A DNA stretch of 7,626 nucleotides from an uncultured Ruminococcus sp. (GTDB lineage Bacteria > Bacillota > Clostridia > Oscillospirales > Acutalibacteraceae), in the NCBI GenBank assembly GCA_902797065.1, contig CADBRK010000241.1, forward strand, positions 1 through 7,626, in the 5' to 3' direction. The translations under genes were made by a program, and so were the position numbers. The notes beneath the pieces were generated by a model, which saw nothing but the letters and a program-made list of their open reading frames with translations, was not told where the DNA came from and ran no database searches. Every line of letters starts with the position of its first letter. The first letter of the stretch is position 1. Below, piece after piece: positions 6,518-7,626 of this stretch.

Positions 6518-7136
6518 ACGTTACTTTTTCGAAATCCTCTTTCGGGTGCTTGCATATCGGGCAGATAAAGTCGTCGGGCATTTCCTCGCCGACATACTCA
6601 TAGCCGCATATCTTACATCTCCATACTGTTTTGCCGTCCTGCGTTTTGCCGACAGCTTCGGGCTTCGGCTTGATATTCTCATGGTAATACGTATAGTCCG
6701 CCGAGCGTGTATCGGCGAGTACCTTTGAATAGGTCACTGCGGCGATAAACATGATATGCGTGCCGAGGTCGATCTCCTGCAGCACATACGCCGAGATATA
6801 CGCATTTACGCCCTTGGTGATGTAGTAACAGCCGTTATCCGCGCGTTTGCAGTCTGCGAATCCCGCAAACTTATCAACGTCTCTGCCCGACTGAAAGCCG
6901 AATCTTTTGAACAGCCCGAAATCAGCCGTCCGGTCTATGATAGAAGCCGTGAACTTCCTCGACTTTGAGATCATCTCACAGGTGAGGTTATTCTTGTTCA
7001 CGGTCAGACTGATACAGTTGGGCGACGTTGTGACCTGCCCTACCGTATTCGTGATACAACCGTTGTCCTTGCCGTCGCTGTTCACCGTAACGACGAACAG
7101 ACCGTACGTAAGCTTATGTTCTGCCAATGCTGCCAT
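6516..7136 (-). CDS. Flavin reductase-rubredoxin fusion (high-molecular-weight rubredoxin)
   Basis: This 206-residue protein is a soluble electron carrier. Residues 1-155 form an FMN-binding flavin reductase/flavoredoxin domain with the family segments HKLTYGLFVVT, TNTVGQVTTSP, VNKNNLTCEMI, FGFQSGRDVDKF and DLGTHIMFIAAV. After a linker rich in Pro and Lys (about 156-170), residues 172-205 form a short rubredoxin with the iron ligands C174, C177, C192 and C195 (CKICGYEY, CPIC). In characterised anaerobes such fusions pass electrons from NAD(P)H to flavodiiron proteins or rubrerythrins, removing oxygen, peroxide or nitric oxide; the partner here is unknown. The start is supported by a GAGG site seven bases upstream, inside the end of the DHFR gene. 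It lies four bases after the DHFR stop, so the two are probably co-transcribed. Confidence 0.92.
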   Translation of the reverse strand: MAALAEHKLTYGLFVVTVNSDGKDNGCITNTVGQVTTSPNCISLTVNKNNLTCEMISKSRKFTASIIDRTADFGLFKRFGFQSGRDVDKFAGFADCKRADNGCYYITKGVNAYISAYVLQEIDLGTHIMFIAAVTYSKVLADTRSADYTYYHENIKPKPEAVGKTQDGKTVWRCKICGYEYVGEEMPDDFICPICKHPKEDFEKVT

Positions 7137-7140
7137 AATA

Positions 7141-7614
7141 TTACCTCTTTTCGTTTATTTTTTTGTATGTAACATATCGGTGAGGCAACTCTCCGCCGAC
7201 ATATTCATTCTCGGTTATTATATACTTACTCTTGTCGAACGCCGGAAAATACCTGTCGCCGCCGATATGCGCCATGATCTCGGTGATATACAGAGTATCC
7301 GCCATATCAATAGCTTCTCCGTAAAGCCGCTGACCGCCCGCTATAAAGATTTCTCTGCCGTGATACAGCCCGAGCGCTTCATCAAGCGATCTCACATTCA
7401 CGCAGCCGTCGTACTCTCCGCAGGACGAGATCACGACGTTCACCCTGTCGGGCAGCGGTCTGCCTATCTCCTCATACGTTCTGCGCCCCATCACAACGAC
7501 ATTCCCGACCGTAAGCTTTTTGAAACGCTGTCTGTCGTCGGGCAGATCCCAGGGTATACGGCCGTTTCTGCCTATCACTCTGTTTTCGCTGTATGCGGCG
7601 ATTATGTTTATCAT
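7141..7614 (-). CDS. folA: Dihydrofolate reductase
   Basis: This 157-residue enzyme reduces dihydrofolate to tetrahydrofolate with NADPH in the cytosol, supplying one-carbon carriers for thymidylate, purine and methionine synthesis. The key residues match the E. coli numbering closely: the VIGRNGRIPWDLPDD loop with Trp22 and catalytic Asp27, Phe31, the cofactor segment MGRRTYE (42-48), Arg57 in LPDRVNVVIS for the folate glutamate tail, and IAGGQRLY at 90-97 for NADPH binding. Length is normal for chromosomal DHFR (about 160). ATG 7614 has GGAGG seven bases upstream at the very edge of the window. In many Firmicutes thymidylate synthase precedes this gene; that would lie outside the window. 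The rubredoxin fusion follows after four bases. Chromosomal naming is folA or dfrA depending on the group. Confidence 0.96.
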   Translation of the reverse strand: MINIIAAYSENRVIGRNGRIPWDLPDDRQRFKKLTVGNVVVMGRRTYEEIGRPLPDRVNVVISSCGEYDGCVNVRSLDEALGLYHGREIFIAGGQRLYGEAIDMADTLYITEIMAHIGGDRYFPAFDKSKYIITENEYVGGELPHRYVTYKKINEKR

Positions 7615-7626
7615 CGGGCTTCCTCC

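Noticed and set aside
7321..7347. Tyr97 in DHFR at the position of the S. aureus F98Y trimethoprim-resistance change
   Set aside because: E. coli and many sensitive DHFRs naturally have Tyr at this place, so it is not evidence of resistance.
1..7626. CRISPR arrays, tRNA or rRNA genes, insertion sequences and att repeats
   Set aside because: I saw no regularly spaced repeats, tRNA-like cloverleaf, transposase frame or matching long direct repeats.

Overview
The window looks like a chromosomal segment of an anaerobic Firmicute, most likely a Ruminococcus-like member of the Oscillospiraceae. Four things point there: strong GGAGG ribosome binding sites before nearly every gene, moderately GC-rich genes separated by AT-rich spacers, a flavin reductase-rubredoxin fusion typical of strict anaerobes, and a large HTH protein of a kind I associate with Clostridia. 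The genus is inferred from style, not from a marker gene.

Positions 1-4487 hold a compact leftward (minus-strand) tailed-phage head and packaging module. In transcription order it runs: small terminase candidate (4125-4487), large terminase (2885-4135), portal (1690-2871), HK97-type prohead protease (828-1724), and HK97-fold major capsid protein (1-810, cut by the window edge). The genes overlap or lie within 17 bases of each other, so they are almost certainly one operon. Together they would build the procapsid, mature it and fill it with DNA.

Positions 4488-4738 are an AT-rich divergent control region. They hold a candidate leftward promoter (-35 TTGACA), a strong rightward promoter (TTGTTA, 17 bp, extended TATAAT), and a leftward-facing intrinsic terminator between the leftward promoter and the first packaging gene. 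This suggests attenuation of the late operon, or a small RNA.

Positions 4739-6469 encode a lone rightward 576-residue protein with two HTH-like segments at the N-terminus and about 350-400 residues of uncharacterised C-terminal region. It ends at a hairpin terminator shared with the convergent genes on its right.

Positions 6516-7614 hold two leftward host-type genes four bases apart: dihydrofolate reductase followed by a high-molecular-weight rubredoxin.

The notable feature of the layout is that phage packaging genes sit one regulator away from ordinary metabolic genes. No integrase, repressor/replication cluster or attachment site is visible between them. This could be a prophage edge, a prophage remnant, or a domesticated or satellite capsid module; the window alone cannot decide.
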